From assembly GCA_902790135.1 (NCBI GenBank), contig CADAQM010000043.1:1-36774 (forward strand): a DNA stretch of 36,774 nt. The letters are read 5' to 3'. Source of the stretch: an uncultured Coriobacteriaceae bacterium (GTDB lineage: Bacteria; Actinomycetota; Coriobacteriia; Coriobacteriales; Atopobiaceae). Shown piece by piece: positions 24,934 through 32,409 of this stretch. Each line of letters starts with the position of its first letter. Positions within the stretch are counted from its first letter, which is position 1. A program made the translations under genes and the position numbers. Below the pieces are notes generated by a model. That model had not been told where the DNA came from and did no database searches. It saw nothing but the letters and a program-made list of their open reading frames with translations.

Positions 24934-25607
24934 TGTCTCTGAGCACTTTGGAGCTGCCCGGGGGCCTTGAGCTGCGAGAAGACGAGCATGGGCTAGCCCT
25001 GGTAGGCGATGGTATGGAGCTGCGCGGCGACTTTGCGCGCCTGCTGCCGCGCCTTCGCCAGGACCGTCTGCATCGCGAGCTGCTGGTGCGTGCCGCGCGT
25101 GTACGCGGGGTGGATGCGCCAACGGCGGTGGATGCAACGGCTGGCTTGGGCGAGGATGCGCTTCTTTTGGCGGCGGCCGGCTTTACGGTGACGCTCTGCG
25201 AACGCGACCCGGTGATTGCGGCGCTGCTCGCCGATACGCTGCTTCGCGCGCGTGAAGACGAGCGCCTGTCCAAGGTGGCGGCGCGCATGCGGCTGGTCGA
25301 GGGGGACGCAATAGAGACGCTGGCATCGCTTGACGAGGCTCCTGACGTGGTGTTTCTCGATCCAATGTTTCCCGATCGGCGCCGGCGGGCATCCACCAAC
25401 AAGAAGCTGCAGCTCTTTCAGGTGCTGGAGCGCCCCTGCGAGGACGAGGACGCGCTCATGGCCGCTGCCCTTACCGCGCGTCCGCGCAAAGTTGTGGTAA
25501 AGCGGCCGCTCAAGGGGCCGCATCTGGCGGGGGTCAAGCCGAGCAGCTCGTTGGCCGGCAAAGTGGTGCGCTACGACGTAATCGTCCCGCCTCGCGAGTC
25601 AATATAG
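24933..25607 (+). CDS. rsmJ: 16S rRNA m2G1516 methyltransferase RsmJ-like
   Basis: This 224-aa protein has the class I methyltransferase signature of RsmJ: VDATAGLGEDALLLAAAGF (66-84, SAM site) and the catalytic DPMFPDRRRRAS segment (143-154). FQVLERP and VVVKRPLKGPHLAG follow near the C-terminus, all typical of the family. RsmJ methylates the exocyclic N2 of G1516 in 16S rRNA. I start at GTG 24933, which overlaps the preceding stop as TAGTG, so translation is coupled to the deformylase-like gene. A longer upstream reading would run through that gene. The pairing with a translation-linked fold suggests a translation-related operon. Confidence 0.88.
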   Translation: MSLSTLELPGGLELREDEHGLALVGDGMELRGDFARLLPRLRQDRLHRELLVRAARVRGVDAPTAVDATAGLGEDALLLAAAGFTVTLCERDPVIAALLADTLLRAREDERLSKVAARMRLVEGDAIETLASLDEAPDVVFLDPMFPDRRRRASTNKKLQLFQVLERPCEDEDALMAAALTARPRKVVVKRPLKGPHLAGVKPSSSLAGKVVRYDVIVPPRESI

Positions 25608-25634
25608 ATATAGGTTGCGGGCACGTGAACGTAT

Positions 25635-25696
25635 CCGACCAAAAGGAACCGTCCCCAACGGTCAGCAGACTGTTGGGGACGGTTCCTTTTGGTCGG
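25635..25696. repeat. 25-bp perfect inverted repeat, possibly a bidirectional terminator
   Basis: The arms at 25635-25659 and 25672-25696 are perfect complements over 25 bp around a 12-base loop. They contain AAAAGGAACCGTCCCCAAC and its complement. It lies between the convergent rsmJ and AICAR transformylase genes. The A-run and T-run sit inside the arms, as in bidirectional terminators. The unit may also be a dispersed element. Confidence 0.8.
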
Positions 25697-25736
25697 TACT
25701 CGTCTATCGCAGCCCTCGAATCGGCCGGTATAGATT

Positions 25737-25815
25737 ACCGGGTACCTCAAACTCGATTGTCCGAGAGCAGAACCGCAGGATTCGCTCGCGAATTTTCGAG
25801 TTTGAGGTACCCGGT
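25737..25815. repeat. 20-bp perfect inverted repeat with 39-base loop
   Basis: The arms at 25737-25756 (ACCGGGTACCTCAAACTCGA) and 25796-25815 are perfect complements. It lies 41 bases from the 25-bp repeat in the same convergent gap, 32 bases beyond the end of the AICAR transformylase gene. A second terminator or a small mobile-element remnant are both possible. Confidence 0.75.
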
Positions 25816-25846
25816 CAAGTACACAAGCCGGATACGGGCTCGAATC

Positions 25847-27028
25847 CTAGTGGTGGAAGAGCCTCATGCCGGTGAAGCACATGGCGATGCCGTACTTGTC
25901 TGCGGTTTCGATCACGTTGTCGTCGCGAATGGAGCCGCCGGGCTCGGCGATGAACTCAACGCCGGACTTGTGGGCACGCTCGACGTTGTCGCCAAACGGG
26001 AAGAATGCGTCGGAGCCCACGGTCACGCCAGTCTGCGTGGCGATCCACTCGGCCTTCTCCTCGCGGGTGAGGGGCTCGGGGCGCACGGCAAACCACTTCT
26101 GCCACTCGCCGTCGCGCAGCACGTCGTCGCACTCCTCGCCGATGTAGACGTCGATGGCGTTGTCGCGGTTGGCGCGGCGGATGCCCTCGACAAACTGCAG
26201 GCCGAGCACCTTCGGGTGCTGGCGCAGGTACCAGGTGTCGGCCTTGTTGCCGGCGAGGCGAGTGCAGTGCACGCGGCTCTGCTGGCCAGCGCCGACGCCG
26301 ATAGCCTGGCCGTCCTTGACGTAGCACACGGAGTTGGACTGCGTGTACTTGAGGGTGATCAGCGAGATGATCATGTCGCGGATGGCGCTCTCGGGAACGT
26401 CCTTGCGCTCGGTGACGAAGTTGCTCACGAGTTCGGCGTCGACCTTATAGAAGTTGTGGCCCTGCTCGAAGGTGATGCCAAAGACGTCCTTGGTCTCGAC
26501 CGGGGCGCACTCGTAGGCGGGGTCGATCTGCACGACGTTGTAGTTGCCACCCTTCTTCTGGGCGAGAATGGCCAAGGCCTCCTCGGTGTAGCCGGGGGCG
26601 ATGATACCGTCGGAGACCTCGGGCTTGAGGTAGGTGGCCACGTCGGCATCGCAGATGTCGGAGAGGGCTGCCCAGTCACCATAGGAGCTCATGCGATCGG
26701 CGCCGCGGGCGCGGATGTAGGCGCAGGCGATGGGGGAGGGGTCAGGCAGGGTGTCGGGCACGAAGTAGATCTGGCGGTCGATGTCGGAGAGCGGGGTGCC
26801 CACGGCAGCGCCAGCGGGGCTGACGTGCTTGAAGGAGGCGGCGCAGGGAAGGCCGGTGGCCTCCTTGAGGTCGCGAACCAGCTGCCAGCTGTTGAGCGCG
26901 TCGAGGAAGTTGATGAAGCCAGGCTTGCCCTGCAGCACGGTTACGGGCAGGTCGGAGCCGTCCTTCATGAAGATGCGGGCGGGCTTCTGGTTGGGATTCA
27001 TGCCGTACTTGAGCTCGAGCTCGTTCAT
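25847..27028 (-). CDS. Stand-alone AICAR formyltransferase (PurH C-terminal type)
   Basis: This 393-aa enzyme transfers a formyl group from 10-formyl-THF to AICAR, the penultimate step to IMP. It corresponds to the transformylase half of PurH, without the IMP cyclohydrolase half. Recognisable segments include the N-terminal LKYGMNPNQKPARIF and SFKHVSPAGAAVG (with the catalytic Lys-His pair). Later come LKYTQSNSVCYVKDGQAIGVGAGQQSRVHCTRLA and SDAFFPFGDNV. I start at 27028 because GGAG lies 6 bases upstream; an in-frame ATG at 27040 would place the ribosome site inside the gene. It lies 34 bases after purO, which supplies the missing cyclohydrolase, and both lie behind a ZTP riboswitch. Confidence 0.93.
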   Translation of the reverse strand: MNELELKYGMNPNQKPARIFMKDGSDLPVTVLQGKPGFINFLDALNSWQLVRDLKEATGLPCAASFKHVSPAGAAVGTPLSDIDRQIYFVPDTLPDPSPIACAYIRARGADRMSSYGDWAALSDICDADVATYLKPEVSDGIIAPGYTEEALAILAQKKGGNYNVVQIDPAYECAPVETKDVFGITFEQGHNFYKVDAELVSNFVTERKDVPESAIRDMIISLITLKYTQSNSVCYVKDGQAIGVGAGQQSRVHCTRLAGNKADTWYLRQHPKVLGLQFVEGIRRANRDNAIDVYIGEECDDVLRDGEWQKWFAVRPEPLTREEKAEWIATQTGVTVGSDAFFPFGDNVERAHKSGVEFIAEPGGSIRDDNVIETADKYGIAMCFTGMRLFHH

Positions 27029-27062
27029 TGTGTGCTCCAATCGTTGTGAGACGTTGGGGGCG

Positions 27063-27698
27063 TTAGTCGCCCAGATGCTTGTTGTAGATCTTCACGTCGC
27101 CGGCGACGTTGGTGTAGAGGCTAATCTTGTTGTCCTCGTTGAGGGCGTCCCAGACCTCGTCGGGAGTGGGCAGCTTGACCTCGATGGGCTCGCCGGTGAA
27201 GGTGGGCAGCGGGTTGCCGTCGCCGTCGTAGGTGGACAGGAAGTAGCCCACGCCCTCGTCGGCGCCCTCGTAGCAGAAGAACTCGCGCAGGCAGCGGCCG
27301 GAGTCCTGATGCTTGAGGATGGAGAGCTCGAAGGCGCCGCCCTCATGAAGGATGGCGGAGATGCGCGGGGTGAAGTTGGGGTCGTCCGGCTCGAACTCGC
27401 GCAGCATGCAGCCCTTGATGAAGTCGCCCTGCTCGACGATGGTGTCGGTCTGGTCGCCGTTGGTCACCACGAGGTCGGAGCCCATGGTGCGCACGGGGTG
27501 GTAGATGATGAGGCTCGGGTCCTCCACCAGCTCGGGCTGGTGCGCCTCGGTGCGGATGCCGTCCTCGGTCTCCACAAAGATGCGGTTGCGGCTGTTGAAA
27601 CTGCGTCCCATGATCCAGTAGTACACCACGCCCTGACCGACGACGAGGCCACGGCCGGGATAGGGGTTGCTGCGGAGCAGCTCGAGCAGGTCTTGCAT
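27063..27698 (-). CDS. purO: IMP cyclohydrolase, PurO type
   Basis: This 211-aa protein is of the PurO-like IMP cyclohydrolase family. It catalyses the last step, FAICAR to IMP. The N-terminus MQDLLELLRSNPYPGRGLVVG and the GRSFNSRNRIF segment are typical, followed by IIYHPVRTMGSDLVVTNGDQTD and the TPRISAIL strand. The C-terminal part is a compact alpha/beta region. I start at 27698 because AAAGGAC lies just upstream. The longer in-frame reading to GTG 27752 runs through the terminator stem and is rejected. It pairs with the downstream AICAR transformylase gene, together replacing the bifunctional PurH. Confidence 0.9.
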   Translation of the reverse strand: MQDLLELLRSNPYPGRGLVVGQGVVYYWIMGRSFNSRNRIFVETEDGIRTEAHQPELVEDPSLIIYHPVRTMGSDLVVTNGDQTDTIVEQGDFIKGCMLREFEPDDPNFTPRISAILHEGGAFELSILKHQDSGRCLREFFCYEGADEGVGYFLSTYDGDGNPLPTFTGEPIEVKLPTPDEVWDALNEDNKISLYTNVAGDVKIYNKHLGD

Positions 27699-27737
27699 CG
27701 TACGTCCTTTCACGGTTCGGGCTTGCCTCGCTAACAG

Positions 27738-27775
27738 AAAAAGGCAAGCCACCCTCCTTGTGAGATTGGCTTGCC
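27738..27775 (-). terminator. Intrinsic terminator of the ZTP riboswitch
   Basis: On the transcript GGCAAGCC (27775-27768) pairs with GGCTTGCC (27750-27743) and is followed at once by TTTTT (27742-27738). The first arm overlaps the conserved GGGCA end of the aptamer, so ligand binding and terminator formation should exclude each other. A further GGCAAGCC at 27727-27720 can also pair with the middle arm. Confidence 0.9.
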
Positions 27776-27850
27776 CAGACGGTCGGCGTATGCAGGCGTT
27801 GCTCCACCGTGGTGAACCACGATCATCCGTCAGTCACAACGCATGGTTAC
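27770..27850 (-). ncRNA. ZTP riboswitch (pfl motif) upstream of purO
   Basis: The minus-strand leader has the conserved parts of the ZTP/ZMP riboswitch in order. First is the stem P1 GCGTTG (27842-27837) with CAACGC (27801-27796). Inside it is TGACTGACGGA, then a small hairpin CGTGG-TTCA-CCACG followed by GGTGGAGC. The 3' domain is GCCGACCGTCTGGGCA. The usual pseudoknot partners GGCGG/CCGCC appear here as GACGG/CCGTC, a compensatory change that keeps the pairing. The class senses the purine intermediate ZMP (AICAR) or ZTP, and the downstream genes consume AICAR. Ligand binding should block the adjacent terminator and turn on purO and the AICAR transformylase gene. Confidence 0.95.
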
Positions 27851-27936
27851 CCTAGCACGTCAAGCGCGAGACGGTCAGTTTCCCAACAGGAAGCACATCA
27901 GCTTGTGACGGTAGGGTGGAGGCGGCTCGGCGCTTC

Positions 27937-28857
27937 CTATCCGACGGAGACGATGTCGGTGATGAGGCCGTCGCTGTTGAACTTCACTACGTACTGCTCG
28001 GTGACGGTACTGGTCATGCTCCAGTCCATCTGTGTGGCCTCGAGCGTGACCGTCACGTTGACGCCCTCGGCGCTGGCGTCAGTGACCTCGGTGGACGAGA
28101 CGTAGGAAGCCGCCTCGAAGAAGCCGAGCGGGGTCGCCACGGCCTCGGGGTCGTCGAGCAGCGCCTGACCGAGAGCGGAGGAGCTGTCAACGTACTGCAT
28201 CAGGCTGTCTGTCCAGCTCTCGAGGGAGAGCTCGGAGGGCTCGTCATCCGCGCCACCCGCGAGAACGTGGTTTGAGGGATAGATGGCGAGCGCCTTGCGC
28301 GCCGTCTCGGACCATCCGTCGAGGGTCGCCTGGTCGACCTCGCCAGATCCGTTCGCCCGGGTGCTGGTGGGGCTGACCTCTGCCTCGCCCTGGTCTTCGC
28401 TGTCATCCGTCTCGTCAGGCCCGTTCGCCCGAGTGTTGGATGGGCTGACCGTGGCTTCGCCCTCGTCTGTCTGGTTGTCGTTGGGCTCTTCGACGGGCTC
28501 GCTCTGGCGAGGCTCGGAGGCTGGCTTGTTGCAGGTGTTGAGGGCAAACAGCGTCGCCACGATTGCGAGAGCCACCACGACGATGATGATTGGCAGCAGG
28601 GAGCGCTTTTGGGGTTCGGGCTCAGGCTCAGGAGCGGGCGCAGGCGCAGGCGCAGGCGCGGGTTTCGCGGGAGGCATCTGGGGCATGCGTACGGTCTTTG
28701 CCTCGGTTTCGACCTCGGGCTCAGGCGTCTGCTTCTCTATGGGCTCGCGCTGCAAGACGGTGGTGCGCTCGTCGACCGGCAGGTCGCGTGGAGCTCCGCA
28801 TTCGGGGCAGTTCTTTGCATGCTTTGACATCTTGGCGCCACAGTGCGGGCAGTTCAT
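27937..28857 (-). CDS. Zinc-ribbon membrane protein with extracytoplasmic domain
   Basis: This 306-aa protein starts with a zinc ribbon (Cys3, Cys6, Cys17, Cys20: CPHC and CPEC). A Pro/Ala/Glu-rich linker (about 60-83) follows, then one membrane helix (87-107) and an acidic Thr/Ser-rich stretch. That stretch repeats the unit GEAxVSPxxTRANG twice. The C-terminal domain (from about 185) is globular and external, with NVTVTLEATQMDWSMTSTVTEQYVVKF near its end. The layout resembles zinc-ribbon sensor-like or lipoprotein-like proteins with a cytoplasmic metal site and an outside domain. Function is unknown. GGAGGACGG precedes the ATG. Confidence 0.8.
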   Translation of the reverse strand: MNCPHCGAKMSKHAKNCPECGAPRDLPVDERTTVLQREPIEKQTPEPEVETEAKTVRMPQMPPAKPAPAPAPAPAPEPEPEPQKRSLLPIIIVVVALAIVATLFALNTCNKPASEPRQSEPVEEPNDNQTDEGEATVSPSNTRANGPDETDDSEDQGEAEVSPTSTRANGSGEVDQATLDGWSETARKALAIYPSNHVLAGGADDEPSELSLESWTDSLMQYVDSSSALGQALLDDPEAVATPLGFFEAASYVSSTEVTDASAEGVNVTVTLEATQMDWSMTSTVTEQYVVKFNSDGLITDIVSVG

Positions 28858-28932
28858 CCGTCCTCCAATTAAACGTTTGGTTTATATCTAACTAATATAT
28901 GATACCCACCGCCTAGCGATGGGCGTCGGATG

Positions 28933-29274
28933 CTATTCCCAACCCTTCCAGACGTCAGGCGCATAGCCAACGGTGGCTGCACGACCGTTGCGCACGATGG
29001 GCTGGCGCAGCACCTGTTGGTTTTCGAGGAGTTTGTCGAGCAGCATGCCCTCGGGCGTATGCTGCAGCAGGGCAACGGCATAGGAGTCCTTTGCCTTCTC
29101 GTCGATGAGTGCGGAAAGACCGCCAACCGCCTGCGCCACCGAGCGCAGCTCGCCCTTGGAGATCTCCTTCTCGGCGAGATTGACGTACTGGAACTTGATG
29201 CGGCGCTCCTTAAACCAACGCTCGGCCTTGCGGGTATCGCTGCTCTTTTTGGTACCAAAGATCTGGATGTTCAT
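28933..29274 (-). CDS. ArsC/Spx-like protein without active-site cysteine
   Basis: This 113-aa protein has the ArsC/Spx thioredoxin-like fold: MNIQIFGTKKSSDTRKAERWFKER at the start and the C-terminal QPIVRNGRAATVGYAPDVW. In arsenate reductases and Spx the residue after KK is Cys. Here it is Ser (KKSSDT), and the whole protein contains no Cys. Redox or arsenate chemistry is therefore unlikely; a binding or regulatory role is more plausible. AGGAG precedes the ATG. The adjacent gaps are short and hold nothing notable. Confidence 0.85.
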   Translation of the reverse strand: MNIQIFGTKKSSDTRKAERWFKERRIKFQYVNLAEKEISKGELRSVAQAVGGLSALIDEKAKDSYAVALLQHTPEGMLLDKLLENQQVLRQPIVRNGRAATVGYAPDVWKGWE

Positions 29275-29411
29275 GGCGGGGCTCCTGACGGTGCGTGCTC
29301 GTGTGAACTTATCTTACCCAAGCCCGTGGCGCGCTAACTCCGTGGCATCGCGCACGATAATGTGGCCATGATATATATGAGTTGCTAGAAGCTGCGCCCA
29401 ATGGAGTCTCC

Positions 29412-29918
29412 GTGATCGAGCGGATGCCCGAGTTGCCCTGCCCCGAGGGCTCTGACAGGCAGATACGTGCGCGTATCACCGAGTTCAACCGGCTAGCGTC
29501 TGGTCTGGACGCTAGCCGGCTGCCACGGCTGCTCGGCGAGGCGCAAAACCCGAGCCCCGCCTGTCGGGAGCTCGAACTGCTCTATGGTGCCGCTGATTTG
29601 CTGAGCGTCGAAGCGGCGGGCGCATACCGCAAGACGATGGCGTTGCCCGTCGACGTCTGGCGTGCCGTGCTCAAGATTGCACTCGGAGGACTCTCGGCCG
29701 CCACGCTCTTCGTATCTTCCTATTTCGGCAGCCTGTCACTGCCGCGCGTGCTGGCCGACCACGAGCGGCTGGCCCGTTTCTACGCCCAGGCCGAGCTCTG
29801 GCTGGCCGAACAGGGCCAAAGCGAGGAGCTGCTCGCCCACATTGCCCGCGAGAAGCTGGCGGAGACCGGCAATTGGTACTCCTACCAACAAGACAACGTA
29901 CCCGACATCAACGTGTAG
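29412..29918 (+). CDS. Hypothetical membrane-associated protein, possibly a 3' remnant
   Basis: The family is not clearly recognised. I use GTG 29412, which has GGAG at 5-base spacing; ATG 29424 and an upstream TTG at 29382 are alternatives. One hydrophobic segment (VLKIALGGLSAATLFVSSYFG) is followed by a charged helical tail (LPRVLADHERLARFYAQAELW) and an end reading NWYSYQQDNVPDINV. That tail resembles the end of SLATT-like membrane effector proteins, which normally have two helices, so this may be a shortened relative or remnant. It converges with the ABC-GNAT gene; only 23 bases separate the two stops. Confidence 0.55.
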   Translation: MIERMPELPCPEGSDRQIRARITEFNRLASGLDASRLPRLLGEAQNPSPACRELELLYGAADLLSVEAAGAYRKTMALPVDVWRAVLKIALGGLSAATLFVSSYFGSLSLPRVLADHERLARFYAQAELWLAEQGQSEELLAHIAREKLAETGNWYSYQQDNVPDINV

Positions 29919-29941
29919 TCCGGTCGTGGCTCGGTGGTGCC

Positions 29942-32293
29942 TCAGATCTCGCGTGCAAGCGTGGCGATGGGACCACGTTTTTCCTCCGTGCGCTCGTCGG
30001 TAAGCGAGAAGCCCTGCGCCTCCCAGAAGGCGATGCCGTCGCCGTCGCGCTCGGGCAGCTGCAGCGACACGCGCCTGAACCCCTGCGCCTCCAGCGCTGC
30101 GCGCAGATCGGCCACCAGCTGCGAGCCGATGCCCTGCCGCTGCATGTCGGCCGCGACCATGAACCAGCCCACAAAGGCCTCGGTCGCGCTTGGCCATCCG
30201 CAGACCAGGTCCATGACCGCCACGAGGTAGCCCTCGTCGTCAAAGAAGCCGACGAAGTGCTTGCCTTTGGGCTCCGCGCCTTCGGGCAGACGCGTGATGA
30301 GTGCGGTGAGATTGGCCTTGGTCGGACGTTCGCCCAGGTAGCGGTAGTAAACGCGGTTGGAGCGGGCGAGTGCGAACACCTCAGGCAGGTCCTCGCTGTC
30401 GAGCGGGCGTACGTCGAAGGCGGAGGAGAGCGTCTGCACGTCGAAGCCGGTCTCGGCCGTTGCCTGCTCGTTTGCGATGACCTGGCGGAACTGCGTCTCG
30501 TAGAGCTCGCGGTACACGCCGTCCGCAGCTAGAAGCTCGGCGTGGGTACCTTGCTCGGCGATGACGCCGCCCTTTACCACCAGGATGCGGTCAGCTTTGA
30601 GGATGGTTGACAGGCGGTGCGCGATGACGATGCTTGTGCGTCCCACCATCAGCTGCTCGAGAGCCTCCTGGATGGCATTCTCAGAGATGGAATCCAGTGC
30701 ACTGGTGGCCTCGTCAAGAATCAGGATCTTGGGATCCTTGAGCACCACGCGCGCAAGCGAAAGGCGCTGCTTCTCGCCACCGGAGAGCTTGAGGCCACGA
30801 TTGCCCACCTCGGTCTGGTAGCCGTCGGGCTGGTTGGAGATGAACTCGTGGATGTTTGCGATGCGGCAGGCCGCCTCGATCTCCTCCATGGTGGCCTCGG
30901 GCTTCGCATAACGGAGGTTGTCTAGGATGGTCCCGTTGAAGAGATAGGCCTCCTGCGTGACCACGCCCACGCATTCCCGCAGGTAGGTGAGGTCAAAGTC
31001 GCGCACGTCCACGCTGGCGACGCTTACCGAGCCGCGCCGCACGTCGTAGAGGCGCGGGATGAGGTTGACCACCGTGGACTTGCCCGAGCCGGATGGGCCG
31101 ACGATGGCGTACATCTCACCGCCGGGCACCGTGAAGCTGACGTCGGAAAGCACGGGGTCGTCGGTGTCGTCGTAGCCAAAGGCCACGTGCTCGTAGACGA
31201 TCTGGGCCATCTCGCAGTCGGGCTTGGCGCCGTTCTTTGGGCTGACGATGCTGCTCTTGCGGTCGAGGTAGTCAAAGATGCGGCTGAACATGGCAAGCGA
31301 GCGCGTAAAGCTCACCTGCAGGTTGAGCAGGCTCTCCACGGGGCGGTACAGGCGGTTGACGAGCGTGACCGTGGCGGTGATGGTGCCTACCGACAGGTTG
31401 GGGTCAAGCTGGCGGATGATGAGAAAGCCGCCGGCAAAGTAGATGAGAAGCGGCCCGAGCTGGGTGAACATGCCCATGACCACGCGGAACCACGAGCCGG
31501 AGCGCTGCTCCTTGAGCGAGATGGCGGTGACCTCCTCGTTGACGCCCACAAAGCGCCGGTATTCGCGCTCCTCGGCGGTGAACATCTTCATGAGCAGGGA
31601 GCCCGAGACCGAGAGCGTCTCGTTGATGAGCTGGTTCATCTCGTCGTTTTTGGCCTGCGACTCCTGCACCAGCTTGAGGCGCACCCTGCCGGCGCTGCGC
31701 GTGGGAAAGATGAGCAGCGGTAGCACGAGCAGACCCACCACGGCAAGCTTGGGGCTCATAGAGAAGAGTGCAACGAGCGTGGTGACCACCACGGCCACGT
31801 TGCTCACGATCTGGGTGAGCGTGCCGCTGATGACCGAACTCACGCCCGAGATGTCGGTGTTCATGCGGGTGACGATGTCGCCCTGCTTCTCGGTGGTGAA
31901 AAACGCATGAGGCATGTGCTGGAGATGCTGGTACATCTCATTTTTCATGTCAAAGATGATGCGCTGCGAGATCCAGGAGTTGATGTAGTTCTCCAGCACG
32001 CCCACGAGCTGGCTGGCCAGCATGGCGGCGAGCGCGGTAAACAGCAGGCGGATGAGCAGGGCGAGGTCATTGCCCACAAGCGCCTGGTCAACGATGCGCC
32101 CGGTGATGATGGAGGGGAGCAGCCCCACCACGGAGCTAACTAGGATGGCGACAAAGACCATCGCAAACTGCAGCCAATAGGGCTTGAGGTAGCCCAAGAT
32201 GCGCAGGAGCAGCTCCTTGGTCACCTTGGGGGCGTTTGCCTTCTCCTCCTCGGTCAAGAACTGGTGTCCTCGCATGGTGCCTGGTCCGGGCAT
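29942..32293 (-). CDS. ABC exporter half-transporter fused to C-terminal GNAT acetyltransferase
   Basis: This 783-aa protein has a six-helix ABC exporter domain (about 40-335). An ATPase domain follows: Walker A GPSGSGKST at 399-407, signature LSGGEKQR at 503-510, Walker B LILDEATS near 525-532 and H-loop His559. After a short linker comes a full GNAT domain (about 625-775) with the acetyl-CoA loop QRQGIGSQL (718-726) and WEAQGF near the end. I start at 32293 because GAGGAG lies just upstream; an in-frame ATG 10 codons earlier is unsupported. Half-transporters of this type act as homo- or heterodimers, often for drugs, lipids or peptides. A covalently linked acetyltransferase suggests modification of the exported substrate or of the transporter itself. 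A sequencing-joined pair of genes is unlikely, because the frame is open throughout. Confidence 0.9.
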   Translation of the reverse strand: MPGPGTMRGHQFLTEEEKANAPKVTKELLLRILGYLKPYWLQFAMVFVAILVSSVVGLLPSIITGRIVDQALVGNDLALLIRLLFTALAAMLASQLVGVLENYINSWISQRIIFDMKNEMYQHLQHMPHAFFTTEKQGDIVTRMNTDISGVSSVISGTLTQIVSNVAVVVTTLVALFSMSPKLAVVGLLVLPLLIFPTRSAGRVRLKLVQESQAKNDEMNQLINETLSVSGSLLMKMFTAEEREYRRFVGVNEEVTAISLKEQRSGSWFRVVMGMFTQLGPLLIYFAGGFLIIRQLDPNLSVGTITATVTLVNRLYRPVESLLNLQVSFTRSLAMFSRIFDYLDRKSSIVSPKNGAKPDCEMAQIVYEHVAFGYDDTDDPVLSDVSFTVPGGEMYAIVGPSGSGKSTVVNLIPRLYDVRRGSVSVASVDVRDFDLTYLRECVGVVTQEAYLFNGTILDNLRYAKPEATMEEIEAACRIANIHEFISNQPDGYQTEVGNRGLKLSGGEKQRLSLARVVLKDPKILILDEATSALDSISENAIQEALEQLMVGRTSIVIAHRLSTILKADRILVVKGGVIAEQGTHAELLAADGVYRELYETQFRQVIANEQATAETGFDVQTLSSAFDVRPLDSEDLPEVFALARSNRVYYRYLGERPTKANLTALITRLPEGAEPKGKHFVGFFDDEGYLVAVMDLVCGWPSATEAFVGWFMVAADMQRQGIGSQLVADLRAALEAQGFRRVSLQLPERDGDGIAFWEAQGFSLTDERTEEKRGPIATLAREI

Positions 32294-32409
32294 GGCCGCT
32301 CCTCTGTCACGGGTTTTGGCCATTCTACCAGCGGTTTGTTACAAGATGGCGCACATGATGGCAGATTTGCCCTCACAGATTCTGCGTGCTATGACGCAGT
32401 CGAACCGTG

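Noticed and set aside
25826..25860. tRNA 3' end (GCTCGAATCC resembles a T-loop)
   Set aside because: The flanks do not form a 5-bp T stem or an acceptor stem, and no anticodon arm is visible upstream.
27699..27752. Upstream GTG start extending purO by 18 codons
   Set aside because: The extension lies inside the terminator and competing stems of the riboswitch, and the ribosome-site spacing is too short.
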